From Palsa-343 sp036269135 (GTDB lineage: Bacteria; Acidobacteriota; Terriglobia; Terriglobales; Acidobacteriaceae), in NCBI GenBank assembly GCA_036269135.1, contig DATASQ010000016.1:1-64000 (forward strand): a DNA stretch of 64,000 bases, written 5' to 3'. Each line of letters starts with the position of its first letter. The stretch's first letter is position 1. Both the position numbers and the translations under genes were made by a program. Of this stretch, positions 17,857 to 26,596 are shown piece by piece. The notes under the pieces were generated by a model. That model saw only the letters and a list, made by a program, of their open reading frames with translations. It was not told the DNA's origin and made no database searches.

Positions 17857-19419
17857 TTATGCGAGGGCCTGGGCGATCTCCTGGCCGTTCGGTGAGCCCA
17901 GGCCGGTGCAGGCATCCCATCCTGGGCCTGCCTGATAGGCGCCGTTATTTCCCTGGGTGATGTCGCGGAAATCTGTTTTGTCGGCATACAGGGTTGGGTT
18001 CACAAAACCGATTGGCGAGCCCTTTTGCTGATTGAGGAGCGCCACCAGAGCCGCCCATAGCGGAGCCACGGCGCTGGTGCCGCCCACGACTTCCTGCTGG
18101 CCATCCACCAGGATGTTGTATCCACTCTCGGGCGACGCGTTCCCGGCCACGTCCGGCACGCCGCGTCCGCTTCCCTGCACCCCGGCGCTGCTTTGCCATG
18201 ACGGCAACGCAAAGCCGGCGCTGTAGCCGCCGCCGGTCGCGCCGCCCTGCGCGGCAAGATCGTCCCAGACGACTTCCCCGGTGATGGCGGAGCCGGATCC
18301 GAACAGCTCCGTGCCGCCGCAGGCCAGCACATGCGGACTGGAGGCGGGAAAGTCTACGTGATTCTTCCCGTCGCTGACGCCGTCGGTCGAGCCGTTGTCA
18401 CCGGAGGCCACGGTGATGGTGACGCCCAGCGCGGCCGCCGACTGGCAGGCGTTGTCGAGAGCGGTGGTCGAGGACTGCGGCCAGCTCGACTCGGGGCCAC
18501 CCCAGCTGATGGAGAGCACCGAGGGGGTGTTGGTGGTGTCGTGCACGGCCGTGGTGATCGCGTCGATAAAGCCCTGATCGGTGTTGGGCGCAAAATACAC
18601 TGCCATGCGCGCTCCGGGGGCAATGGTGCCGGCGACCTGAATATCGAGCGCGACCTCGCCGTCGGCGCCGCTGGGATCGCCGGGGGCGTTCGTGCCGCCA
18701 TCCACGGAAACCGCGACGACGGTGGGGGGCGTCAGCCCGAGTCCCTGAAAGTAGGTGTCGATGTCGCTGGTGTTGTAGCCGCCGCCCAGTTCGAGAATGC
18801 CGATGGTCTCGCCGCTGCCGTTGACGCCGGTGGGGAAGCTGTACAGCTGCGCCACCTGCGGCGGATTGAAGGGCTGCGGCTGAGCGGCGGCGTTCGACTC
18901 TTTCTTTTGCAGATCCTTTAGAAATCGGCAGTGGGGTTTGGCGATGGGCCGCGCGTCCAGGCCGAGGACTGCCTCAATCAAAGCGGCATGGGTTTCCGGC
19001 AGCGAGACCGGGCCGGTGAATCCGTGGAAATGCCGCCCCGGATGCCGGCCGGCGGCCGTCTCCTCGTAATCGTGCAGTTCGACGCCGAAGGCTTTCTGCA
19101 TTGCGGCTGCCGAGCCGCGCACGACCAGGGTTCGCCGCGAAAGGCTGGAGGCGGCCTCGTCCACGGTCAGGCCATTTTGGTGGGCGAAGGCGCGCAGGGC
19201 CTCGAAGTCAGCGGAATCGGCGGCGTATTGCCGATCGAACTCCTCGCGGGAGACGTGACGGCCGCCCAGGGCCTGCAGATCCAGAGGATTTTTTCGCCGC
19301 ACGATGAGCGAAACGCTGATGACCTGTTGCGGCTGCGTGGGTCCCACGCGGGTTGCGTTTGCGGGAACCGCGCGTTCGGAATGAGGCAGGGCAATACGCT
19401 TCTGAGCGGGGGAACTCAT
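17857..19419 (-). CDS. S53 (sedolisin/kumamolisin-type) serine-carboxyl peptidase
   Basis: 520-residue pro-enzyme. The N-terminal pro-kumamolisin activation domain (about 25-160) contains VSLIVRRKNPLDLQALGGRH. The catalytic domain follows. Predicted triad Glu255 and Asp259 (GADGEVALDIQVAG) with Ser449 (GGTSAVAPLW), and oxyanion Asp341 (ASGDNGSTDG). The C-terminal calcium site is YADKTDFRDIT with GPGWDACTGLG. No classical signal peptide is visible, which is common in kumamolisin-like enzymes. It is expected to act outside the cell at acid pH (family knowledge). The plus-strand end of the gap carries heptanucleotide remnants (17826-17846). Confidence 0.92.
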   Translation of the reverse strand: MSSPAQKRIALPHSERAVPANATRVGPTQPQQVISVSLIVRRKNPLDLQALGGRHVSREEFDRQYAADSADFEALRAFAHQNGLTVDEAASSLSRRTLVVRGSAAAMQKAFGVELHDYEETAAGRHPGRHFHGFTGPVSLPETHAALIEAVLGLDARPIAKPHCRFLKDLQKKESNAAAQPQPFNPPQVAQLYSFPTGVNGSGETIGILELGGGYNTSDIDTYFQGLGLTPPTVVAVSVDGGTNAPGDPSGADGEVALDIQVAGTIAPGARMAVYFAPNTDQGFIDAITTAVHDTTNTPSVLSISWGGPESSWPQSSTTALDNACQSAAALGVTITVASGDNGSTDGVSDGKNHVDFPASSPHVLACGGTELFGSGSAITGEVVWDDLAAQGGATGGGYSAGFALPSWQSSAGVQGSGRGVPDVAGNASPESGYNILVDGQQEVVGGTSAVAPLWAALVALLNQQKGSPIGFVNPTLYADKTDFRDITQGNNGAYQAGPGWDACTGLGSPNGQEIAQALA

Positions 19420-19621
19420 CGCAGGGCCTCCAAATGGGATTCGCCATCCTACACCCGTTCGATGAACGGCGAGCCGCTATGGCTGCGTGGCAGCGCCCGA
19501 CTTCGGTGCAGGCGGGCGCAATTTCTGATGCCTAATCCCTGTTGGCTGGACTTCGATCGCCTTGTCCCCGGCATGATGGCTGCCTCCCTGCGCCTGTTCT
19601 TTGCCGCTCCGATGAGGGTCG

Positions 19622-21220
19622 TCAGAGCGGGATGTTGCCATGCTTCTTCGGCGGATTCTTGTCCCGCTTCCCTTCCAGCATCTCGAGCGCGGCAATCAGG
19701 CGCCGACGGGTTTCATGAGGGAGAATCACCGCATCCACATAGCCGCGCTCGGCCGCCACATAGGGATTGGCAAACTGCTCGCGAAATTCGTGCACGCGCG
19801 CCGCCTTCGCCTCGGCCAGCACCTCGGTACGGCGATCGTCGCTCAGCTTGCCTTCCTTTGCCTCCGCCTCGCGCATTGCCGCCGCCAGCTCGCGGCCGTA
19901 GACGATGTTGACGGCGCCTTCCGGCCCCATGACCGCAATCTCCGCGGTCGGCCAGGCCAGGTTCACATCGGTGCGAATGTGCTTGGAGCTCATGACGCAG
20001 TAGGCGCCGCCGTAGGCCTTGCGGGTGATGACGAGAATCTTGGGCACGGTCGCCTCGGCGAAGGCAAACAGCAGCTTCGCGCCGTTGCGAATGATGCCGC
20101 CGTACTCCTGCTGGGTGCCTGGCAGAAATCCTGGGACATCTTCGAGCGTGATGAGCGGAATGTTGAAGGCGTCGCAGAAGCGGACGAAGCGGGCTGCCTT
20201 GACGCTGGCGTGATTGTCGAGCACGCCGGCCAGGAACGCGGGCTGATTCGCCACGATGCCGACCGGGCGGCCGTTCATGCGGGCAAAGCCCACGACGATG
20301 TTCTTCGCGAAGTGTTCGTGCACCTCGAAGAAATAGCCGTCATCGACAATGCGCTCGATGACTTGTTTTACGTCGTACGGCAGGTTCGATTCGGTGGGCA
20401 CCAGGTTGTCGAGCTCGCGATCCGCGCGGTCCACGGGATCGGTGCAGGGGCGCCGGGGCGGATCGTCGAGGTTGTTCGAGGGCAGAAAACTGAGCAGCTC
20501 GCGGATCGTGGCCAGGCACTCGGCATCGTCGTGCGCCATGAAGTGCGCGACCCCGGACACCTCGTTATGCGTCGTCGCTCCGCCCAGGGCTTCCTTGGTG
20601 ACTTCCTCGTGGGTCACGGTCCTGATCACGTCGGGACCGGTGACGAACATGTAGGAAGTCTTGTCCACCATGAGGATGAAATCCGTAATCGCGGGAGAGT
20701 ACACCGCGCCGCCCGCGCATGGCCCCAGGATCGCCGAGATCTGCGGGATCACGCCGCTGGCCAGGGTGTTGCGCAGGAAAATATCCGCGTAGCCGGCCAG
20801 CGAGACCACCCCTTCCTGAATGCGCGCGCCTCCGGAATCGTTGAGGCCGATGAGGGGCGCGCCGACGCGCATGGCGGTCTCCATCAGCTTGACGATTTTG
20901 CCGGCGTTGGCTTCGGAGAGCGATCCGCCGAAGACGGTGAAATCCTGCGCGAAGACGAACACGATGCGGCCGTCGATGCGGCCGTGGCCGGTGACGATGC
21001 CGTCGCCGGGAATCCGCTTCTCGGCCATGCCAAAATCGGTGGCGCGATGGGTCACGAAGCGGTCGGTTTCTTCGAACGTGCCTTCATCGAGGAGCAGCGC
21101 GATGCGCTCGCGGGCGCCCAGCTTGCCTTCCTTATGCTGTTTGGCGCGCCGCTCGGCGCCGCCACCCTCTTCCGCCAGCCGATTGCGCCGCTTCAACTCA
21201 TCCAGAACATGCTTTTCCAT
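19622..21220 (-). CDS. pccB: Acyl-CoA carboxylase, carboxyltransferase (beta) subunit
   Basis: About 530 residues of the propionyl-CoA carboxylase beta / methylmalonyl-CoA decarboxylase alpha family. It moves the carboxyl group between biotin and an acyl-CoA. The tandem crotonase-like halves show ARERIALLLDEGTFEE, NDSGGARIQEGV with GPCAGGAVYSPA in the N-half, and DVPGFLPGTQQEYGGIIRNGAKLL with AYGGAYCVMSSK in the C-half. The C-terminus DKNPPKKHGNIPL is typical. The ATG at 21220 was chosen; GTG at 21226 is also in frame. No biotin subunit is adjacent, so it may use carriers encoded elsewhere; the exact substrate is not certain. Confidence 0.9.
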   Translation of the reverse strand: MEKHVLDELKRRNRLAEEGGGAERRAKQHKEGKLGARERIALLLDEGTFEETDRFVTHRATDFGMAEKRIPGDGIVTGHGRIDGRIVFVFAQDFTVFGGSLSEANAGKIVKLMETAMRVGAPLIGLNDSGGARIQEGVVSLAGYADIFLRNTLASGVIPQISAILGPCAGGAVYSPAITDFILMVDKTSYMFVTGPDVIRTVTHEEVTKEALGGATTHNEVSGVAHFMAHDDAECLATIRELLSFLPSNNLDDPPRRPCTDPVDRADRELDNLVPTESNLPYDVKQVIERIVDDGYFFEVHEHFAKNIVVGFARMNGRPVGIVANQPAFLAGVLDNHASVKAARFVRFCDAFNIPLITLEDVPGFLPGTQQEYGGIIRNGAKLLFAFAEATVPKILVITRKAYGGAYCVMSSKHIRTDVNLAWPTAEIAVMGPEGAVNIVYGRELAAAMREAEAKEGKLSDDRRTEVLAEAKAARVHEFREQFANPYVAAERGYVDAVILPHETRRRLIAALEMLEGKRDKNPPKKHGNIPL

Positions 21221-21348
21221 CGTCACGGATTATAGCGTTCGGTAGCGCGGCTGCAGCAGGGGGTCTGCCGGCTGATGGTTCCGATCCGTCAGCGACAGAG
21301 CCCTTCACGCTGCCCACAGCAGCCCTCCCCCGATTATCCTGAGAGGCG

Positions 21349-23478
21349 ATGAGCCACGCTGCCTCTGCCGCCGAATCCGACGCCGCTAAAAAGATTGCCG
21401 CGCTGCGCGACAAAATCCGTCACCACGAGCGGCTGTATTACGTGCTCGACCAGCCGGCGATCTCCGACGCCGAGTTCGACGACCTGATGCGCGAGCTGCA
21501 GCGGCTGGAGCGCGAGCACCCCGGCCTGGTCACGCCCGACTCGCCCACGCAGCGGGTGGGGGGCAAGCCGAAAGAGGGCTTCCCCAAAGTGGCGCACTCG
21601 CGGCCCATGCTGTCCATCGACAACGTCACCAGCGAAGAAGAGCTGCGCGAGTGGGATCGCCGGGTACATGCGCTGGCTGGCGAGGGGGCGACGATCGGCT
21701 ACGTGTGCGAGTACAAGCTCGACGGCCTCTCGATGGCGCTGCACTACCGGGAGGCCGGCGGCACCGGAACACCGGGCTCGGCGCATCTGGCTCGCGGACT
21801 TACGCGCGGCGACGGAACCACCGGCGAAGACGTCACCACGAATGTCCGCACGATTCGCTCCGTCCCGCTCTCCATCCCCGCGGCCACGCTGAAAAAGGCT
21901 CATGTGCCGGCGACTTTCGAAGTGCGCGGCGAAATCGTGATGCCGCTGGCCGCATTTGAGAAGCTCAATGCGGAGCGCGAGGCCCAGGGGCTGGACCGCG
22001 CTGCCAATCCGCGCAACTATGCGGCGGGCACGATTCGCACGCTTGAGCCGAATATCGTCGCGCAGCGCCGCCTCGACTTTTACGCGTACTTCCTTCTCAC
22101 CGAGCGCGGGGAAGATCTGCTGCCCGACCAGGCGGAAGCGCTCGATGCACTCACCGCGCTTGGCTTTCGCGTCAATCCTCATCGCGAAGCTATGCCGTCT
22201 GTGGAGAAGGTGCTGGCCTTCGTCGAGCGCGCCGAGCAGGAGCGAGAGAAGCTGGGCTACGAGATTGACGGCGTGGTGATCAAGGTCAACTCGACTGAGG
22301 TGCAGCGGCGCCTTGGCTATACCGGGCGCGCTCCCCGGTGGGCGGTGGCCTTCAAGTTCACCGCGCGCGGCGGCATCACCCAGGTCGAGGACATCAAAAT
22401 CCAGGTCGGGCGCACGGGCAAACTGACGCCTGTTGCCTGGCTCACGCCCGTGGCCATCGGGGGCACGACAGTTTCGCGCGCCACGCTGCACAATGCCGAC
22501 GAAATCGAGCGTCTCGGGCTGCTTATCGGCGACTACGTGAAGGTCGAGCGCGGCGGCGACGTGATTCCTAAAGTGGTCGAAGTGGTCGAGGACAAGGAAC
22601 ACCCGCGTGGGCATAAGAAGTTCCACTTTCCGACCCACTGCCCCGACTGCAACAGCGAAGTCGTGCGCACGGAAGGCGAGGTGGACTACCGCTGCGTCAA
22701 CATCGACTGCCCGGCGCGGCTTCTCGGCAGCCTGCTGCATTTCGCGTCGCGCGGCGTGATGAATATCGAGGGTCTGGGCGAGGCCGTGGTCGCACAGCTG
22801 CTCGAGCGCAAGCTGGTCCGCAGCCTTTCCGACCTTTATTTTCTGACCGACGAACAGCTGGCGCAGCTGAAACACGAAGTTGTGACTATCGACAAAAAGT
22901 CCGGGCAGGCGAAGAGCCGGATGCAGGCGCTGGTGGGGCCGAAGGAACGCAAAGACCTGCTGGCCGAGATCGAAGCCTCAAAGAAGGGGGGACTGGCGCG
23001 CGTGCTCATGGGCCTTGGCATTCGCTTTGTCGGGGAACGCACCGCGCAGCTACTGGCCGAAGAATTTGGATCGATGGAGGCTCTGATGGCTGCCAGCGCC
23101 GAAGAGCTGGAGCGCGTCAACGAAGTGGGGCCGCGGGTTTCGCAGGCGATCCGCGAGTTTTTCGATGAATCGCGCAACCGCGAGCTGGTGCATCACCTCG
23201 AAAAGGCCGGGCTCACGCTGACCGCCGAGAAGCGCAAAAAGACCTCGCAGCTGGAGGGGCTGACGTTCGTCCTCACAGGAACCTTGCCGAACCTGTCGCG
23301 CGACGATGCCAAAGGCAGGATCGAGGCCGCGGGCGGGCGCGTCTCCGGCTCGGTCAGCAAGAAGACTCGCTATGTTGTCGCCGGTGAAGAGGCGGGCTCG
23401 AAACTCGACAAGGCGCGCGCGCTGGGCGTCGAGATCATCGACGAGGCGGGGCTGGAGAAAATGCTCGCCGGGAGCTGA
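21349..23478 (+). CDS. ligA: NAD-dependent DNA ligase LigA
   Basis: Seals nicks in replication and repair. 709 residues. Domains in order: Ia/adenylation with the Lys nucleophile 123 in CEYKLDGLS; OB fold with GRTGKLTPVAWL; a four-Cys zinc finger (CPDC...RCVNIDCP); helix-hairpin-helix repeats (GLARVLMGLGIRFVGERTAQ); and a C-terminal BRCT domain (LEGLTFVLTGTLPNLSRDDA). It is divergent from the carboxylase gene and ends at a strong terminator. Confidence 0.97.
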   Translation: MSHAASAAESDAAKKIAALRDKIRHHERLYYVLDQPAISDAEFDDLMRELQRLEREHPGLVTPDSPTQRVGGKPKEGFPKVAHSRPMLSIDNVTSEEELREWDRRVHALAGEGATIGYVCEYKLDGLSMALHYREAGGTGTPGSAHLARGLTRGDGTTGEDVTTNVRTIRSVPLSIPAATLKKAHVPATFEVRGEIVMPLAAFEKLNAEREAQGLDRAANPRNYAAGTIRTLEPNIVAQRRLDFYAYFLLTERGEDLLPDQAEALDALTALGFRVNPHREAMPSVEKVLAFVERAEQEREKLGYEIDGVVIKVNSTEVQRRLGYTGRAPRWAVAFKFTARGGITQVEDIKIQVGRTGKLTPVAWLTPVAIGGTTVSRATLHNADEIERLGLLIGDYVKVERGGDVIPKVVEVVEDKEHPRGHKKFHFPTHCPDCNSEVVRTEGEVDYRCVNIDCPARLLGSLLHFASRGVMNIEGLGEAVVAQLLERKLVRSLSDLYFLTDEQLAQLKHEVVTIDKKSGQAKSRMQALVGPKERKDLLAEIEASKKGGLARVLMGLGIRFVGERTAQLLAEEFGSMEALMAASAEELERVNEVGPRVSQAIREFFDESRNRELVHHLEKAGLTLTAEKRKKTSQLEGLTFVLTGTLPNLSRDDAKGRIEAAGGRVSGSVSKKTRYVVAGEEAGSKLDKARALGVEIIDEAGLEKMLAGS

Positions 23479-23493
23479 TCGGGAGCCCAAGCA

Positions 23494-23521
23494 AAGGGCC
23501 GGGGATTGCGCCCCGGCCCTT
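23494..23521. terminator. Bidirectional terminator-like hairpin between ligA and the convergent gene
   Basis: An exact 11-bp stem, AAGGGCCGGGG (23494-23504) and CCCCGGCCCTT (23511-23521), has loop ATTGCG. The stem is very GC-rich; the T-run is short on the plus strand. Its position, 16 bp after the ligA stop and 20 bp before the end of the convergent gene, supports transcription termination. Confidence 0.75.
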
Positions 23522-23541
23522 CGATGGAAAAACTGCTCGGC

Positions 23542-24507
23542 TTAGCGGACTACGTTCTGGAACAGGGGCGACTGGAGCAGCGCGGAGAACTGGCTGTCCG
23601 ACGAGACGAACTTTACGCTCAGCGTTCCCGCGGCGGAATCAATGGTGGTGTCGTCGATCGCCTGCTTCTCGATGGTGGTTCCGCTGACCTTCTCGTACAT
23701 GGCGGCCGCATTCAGCAGCGAAGACATGGTTGCCGCAGTGAAGGTGTCGGAGGTGAGTACGTAGAGCGAGAACTTCACACCGTTGTTGAAATTCATGGTG
23801 TAGCTGGAGCTGAGCAGACGCTTCCGCACCTGCTCATAGTCGGCCAGCTGCGCGGCCTGGCCGAGGAGGGAGTGCATCATGTACTGGGTGCCTTCCTGAT
23901 CGAGAATGCTCCAGATCGGCTCGGAGTCGACTTGCTGCATGGCCGTCAGCATGTTGCTGTTCGTCTGCAGGGAGGGAGCCAGGCCATCGCGGGAGTCGAG
24001 CGCGGGCTTAATGGCGTCGCTGGAGCCGAAGAGCATGGTGGTGGGATTCAGGAAGGTCACCAGCATGCCGCTGGCGCCCATGGGATAGAGCTTGTTGTTG
24101 CGAATCATCGTCGGCTTGATCTTCCGCTTCTGGAAGCTCGCGAGAATGTCGCTCATCTGAAACTGGCCCTGGGCGAGTCCCACCACTTTGACGTTGTTGC
24201 TGCTGCCGCCGAGGCGGTAGGCGGCAAAGGCCAGCTCTTCGACGTCGTCGTTCTCGTTGAAGCCGGAAGACTTCAGAGCGCTCTCCAGCTGCTTCAGCTC
24301 GGGAGGAAGAATGCGGGCCTTCAGGTTCATGGCGGCGGGCGAGTTCTGCATCACCCGGTAATCGACGACGATCAACTGCTGGACGTCGCGGGGAATGGCG
24401 GACTGCGCGTCGTTGTCGAGCTGCGCCGCGCGCGCGGGCAAAGCCAGGGCTCCGGCTGCGGCCAGAATCCCGACAGAACTGAAAAGCAACTGCTTGCTGA
24501 ATCTCAC
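23542..24507 (-). CDS. Secreted protein of unknown function
   Basis: 321 residues with a clear Sec signal peptide (MRFSKQLLFSSVGILAAAGA, cleavage near ARAA). The remainder is alpha/beta without Cys or obvious catalytic residues; segments such as LPPELKQLESALKSSGFNEN and VTFLNPTTMLFGSSDAIKPA look like a repeated two-domain fold. I recognise it only as the kind of lineage-restricted exported protein common in acidobacterial genomes. The ATG is followed by lysine/hydrophobic residues, supporting this start. No operon partner. Confidence 0.75.
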   Translation of the reverse strand: MRFSKQLLFSSVGILAAAGALALPARAAQLDNDAQSAIPRDVQQLIVVDYRVMQNSPAAMNLKARILPPELKQLESALKSSGFNENDDVEELAFAAYRLGGSSNNVKVVGLAQGQFQMSDILASFQKRKIKPTMIRNNKLYPMGASGMLVTFLNPTTMLFGSSDAIKPALDSRDGLAPSLQTNSNMLTAMQQVDSEPIWSILDQEGTQYMMHSLLGQAAQLADYEQVRKRLLSSSYTMNFNNGVKFSLYVLTSDTFTAATMSSLLNAAAMYEKVSGTTIEKQAIDDTTIDSAAGTLSVKFVSSDSQFSALLQSPLFQNVVR

Positions 24508-24695
24508 CTGTGAACCTGCTCCCTCTGCCGGGATTTCCGGCCGAGTGTTGAATGGGAAGAAACCTGCTGGGGTATTGGACCCCGGGACGCTGGAAAAGGA
24601 CTCGCTCGCGTCCCTCCGTAGGTCAATTTTACGCTGGGGCGCCCGGCAAGCGGTCTACAACCTTGGTTCCTGGCGTACCCAGGGTGCGGGATCCG

Positions 24696-25616
24696 TCAGC
24701 GCCTTGCCGGCCAGGGCAGAGGGTGTTCCAGCCGCCTTTCCAGCACTTTCAGCTCGGGATCGAATCCATCCAGCAGACGCAGCCACTCGCTGTTTCGCTC
24801 AAGGGCGGCCTCCGGAATGAGGCCGATCAGCTCAGCCCGCGCGGGGGCGGCACCGTGGCGCAAGGCCTTTTCTTTCACCGCGGCAAAGGCCTGGCCGACG
24901 GAGGTGCGGGTGTAATCGGTAATGTTCATGGATACTTGTGCCTGGCCGTGGGCCGAGACCCCCAGGGCCTTGACGCCGGCCAGGCCGCCGCCGGACTGGC
25001 GGATCTCCTTCGCAATGGCGCGGGCCACGGAAACCTCCGCGGTATCGAGGTACAGATTGAAGGCGATCAGGAGCCGGCGCGCGCCTACCGCGGAGGCTCC
25101 GGCGGTTGGATGCAGTCCAGGCCCTCCCACATCGGGGCGGCGCGCCGGCTCCCGCTGCACGGCTTCCCGCAGGCCTTCAAACTGGCCGCGGCGCACCTCT
25201 TCGAGCATGGCGCGATCCGGGCGGGCGGCGGCGGCTTCGTAGAAATACACGGGAACCTGATACCGCTTCCAGATTTCGGCGCCGGCCTGGCGGGCGAGCA
25301 GCGCGCAGTGCTCCAGCGAAACGCCGCGCACGGGGACGAAGGGGATGACGTCCGCGGAGCCGATCCGGGGATGGACGCCCTGCTGGGTGGTGAGGTCGAT
25401 CAGCTCCGCGGCGCGTCCCGCTCCACGAATGGCGGCCTCGACAACGGCGGCGGGGGGACCGGCCAGGGTCACGACCGAGCGATTGTGGTCGGCATCGAGC
25501 GACCAGTCGAGCAGATGGGCCCCTTCGACCGCCATGGCCGCCACAATGGACTCGACCACGTCGCCGCGGCGGCCCTCGGAGAAGTTCGGCACGCATTCGA
25601 TCAGAGCGTCGGACAT
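24696..25616 (-). CDS. ftcD: Glutamate formimidoyltransferase
   Basis: Transfers the formimino group of N-formimino-L-glutamate to tetrahydrofolate in histidine breakdown. The 306-residue length matches the stand-alone transferase domain without the cyclodeaminase half found in the animal fusion. Signatures: IECVPNFSEGRR at the N-terminus, DADHNRSVVTLAG, and QQGVHPRIGSADVIPFVPV with catalytic His82; later FNLYLDT and VSMNITDYTRT. No other hut gene is nearby. Its promoter region carries three TGTCGGACA dyads, and the start codon overlaps a near copy. Confidence 0.93.
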   Translation of the reverse strand: MSDALIECVPNFSEGRRGDVVESIVAAMAVEGAHLLDWSLDADHNRSVVTLAGPPAAVVEAAIRGAGRAAELIDLTTQQGVHPRIGSADVIPFVPVRGVSLEHCALLARQAGAEIWKRYQVPVYFYEAAAARPDRAMLEEVRRGQFEGLREAVQREPARRPDVGGPGLHPTAGASAVGARRLLIAFNLYLDTAEVSVARAIAKEIRQSGGGLAGVKALGVSAHGQAQVSMNITDYTRTSVGQAFAAVKEKALRHGAAPARAELIGLIPEAALERNSEWLRLLDGFDPELKVLERRLEHPLPWPARR

Positions 25617-25638
25617 TTGTCAGCCAGGAGTGCATTTG

Positions 25639-25671
25639 TGTCGGACACGATGTCGGACACGATGTCGGACA
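25639..25671. repeat. Three TGTCGGACA dyads with 12-bp period upstream of ftcD
   Basis: TGTCGGACA begins at 25639, 25651 and 25663; the spacer is CGA each time. Each unit is an imperfect palindrome (TGTC-G-GACA). A near copy CGTCGGACA (25607-25615) overlaps the ftcD start codon. Further copies lie in the 5' part of the upstream gene: CGTCGGACG at 26367 and 26379 (again 12 bp apart) and TGTCGGACA at 26412. Possible cooperative operator array, or a microsatellite. Confidence 0.5.
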
Positions 25672-25731
25672 GGGGATTGTAGCCGTTCGCGCGGCGGAAT
25701 TTCATCAATACACAACCAGGGAAGCGCAGCG

Positions 25732-26490
25732 TCATTTCCGGCTCCACCAGGTGTAGCCGACTTGAAATTCGACGCTGCCGTTGACGCCGGGATTCCTGTC
25801 GCCCAGGGAGGCGCTGGAGATGTGGACGCCGCTGATGGCCAGCATGAGCGAGCGGCCTGGGCTGAGAAAGTACTGGATGCCGACGCCGCCCTGGGGGGCA
25901 AAGTTGAAGACCGAGGTGCCGCCGGGCTGTCCGTGGGGCACCAGAGTATCCGGGGGAAACTTGTGGGTGGTATAGATCAGCCCGCCCGCGGCCTGGAACC
26001 AGGGAGCGATTTTGCGGCGAGGGGTGAAATCCCAGCGCAGGATGACCGGGGTGAGGCTGACGCCGGTAAAGGTGCCGCCGCCCACGCCAATGGTGCCCTC
26101 ATAATCCAGGCCGGTGATCGGATCGTGGTAGAGCTGGGGCTGGGTGTGGGGGGCGGGGGTGAAGGCCTGCCAGTAGGGCAGAATCTCGCCGGCGTATTCG
26201 AACTGGCCGCGGAGGAACCCATGGAGGAGCGGAGGGGTGAGGACCTTGCCGAGGCGGAATCCGGCGGCGGCAAAGTGGAAATCGGAGCGGTCGCCGGCGC
26301 CGTTCATGTACTGGAAGAAGGGGCCGTATTCCCAGGGAAGCTGGGCGAGGGCGGACTTTGCCGGCGCGTCGGACGCGACGTCGGACGTGCTGGTTTGAGC
26401 CCGGGCCGGCGTGTCGGACACGAGCAGCAGCGCGAGAACGCAGGCAAGAGCAGGAAGGAACGGGAGGGGAGCGAATCGGCGGGGGCTCAT
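25732..26490 (-). CDS. PagL-like acyloxyacyl hydrolase / outer-membrane barrel
   Basis: 252 residues with signal peptide (hydrophobic 9-24, cleavage near ARAQ). Alternating beta strands end in VEFQVGYTWW, an outer-membrane barrel C-terminus. The segment VHISSASLGDRNPG (222-235) matches the His-x-Ser region of lipid A 3-O-deacylase PagL: His223 and Ser225. At the spacing of the PagL catalytic Glu I find Asn237, not Glu, by eye, so activity is uncertain. If active it would remove an acyl chain from lipid A. It lies about 115 bp upstream of ftcD on the same strand. Confidence 0.65.
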   Translation of the reverse strand: MSPRRFAPLPFLPALACVLALLLVSDTPARAQTSTSDVASDAPAKSALAQLPWEYGPFFQYMNGAGDRSDFHFAAAGFRLGKVLTPPLLHGFLRGQFEYAGEILPYWQAFTPAPHTQPQLYHDPITGLDYEGTIGVGGGTFTGVSLTPVILRWDFTPRRKIAPWFQAAGGLIYTTHKFPPDTLVPHGQPGGTSVFNFAPQGGVGIQYFLSPGRSLMLAISGVHISSASLGDRNPGVNGSVEFQVGYTWWSRK

Positions 26491-26596
26491 CGTACGGGCA
26501 TCTTCTCCGGTGGAACTCCGGGCAAAGGAAAGGCCGCCAGCGGGCGGCCCTTCGGAAAGCGCTACCGCAGATCCTTCGCGGCACCTTCGGTGACGC

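Noticed and set aside
19640..21235. 531-codon plus-strand frame covering the carboxylase beta gene
   Set aside because: Near-perfect mirror of the conserved minus-strand carboxyltransferase; composition (Gly/His/Val/Asp-rich) and lack of motifs mark it as a shadow.
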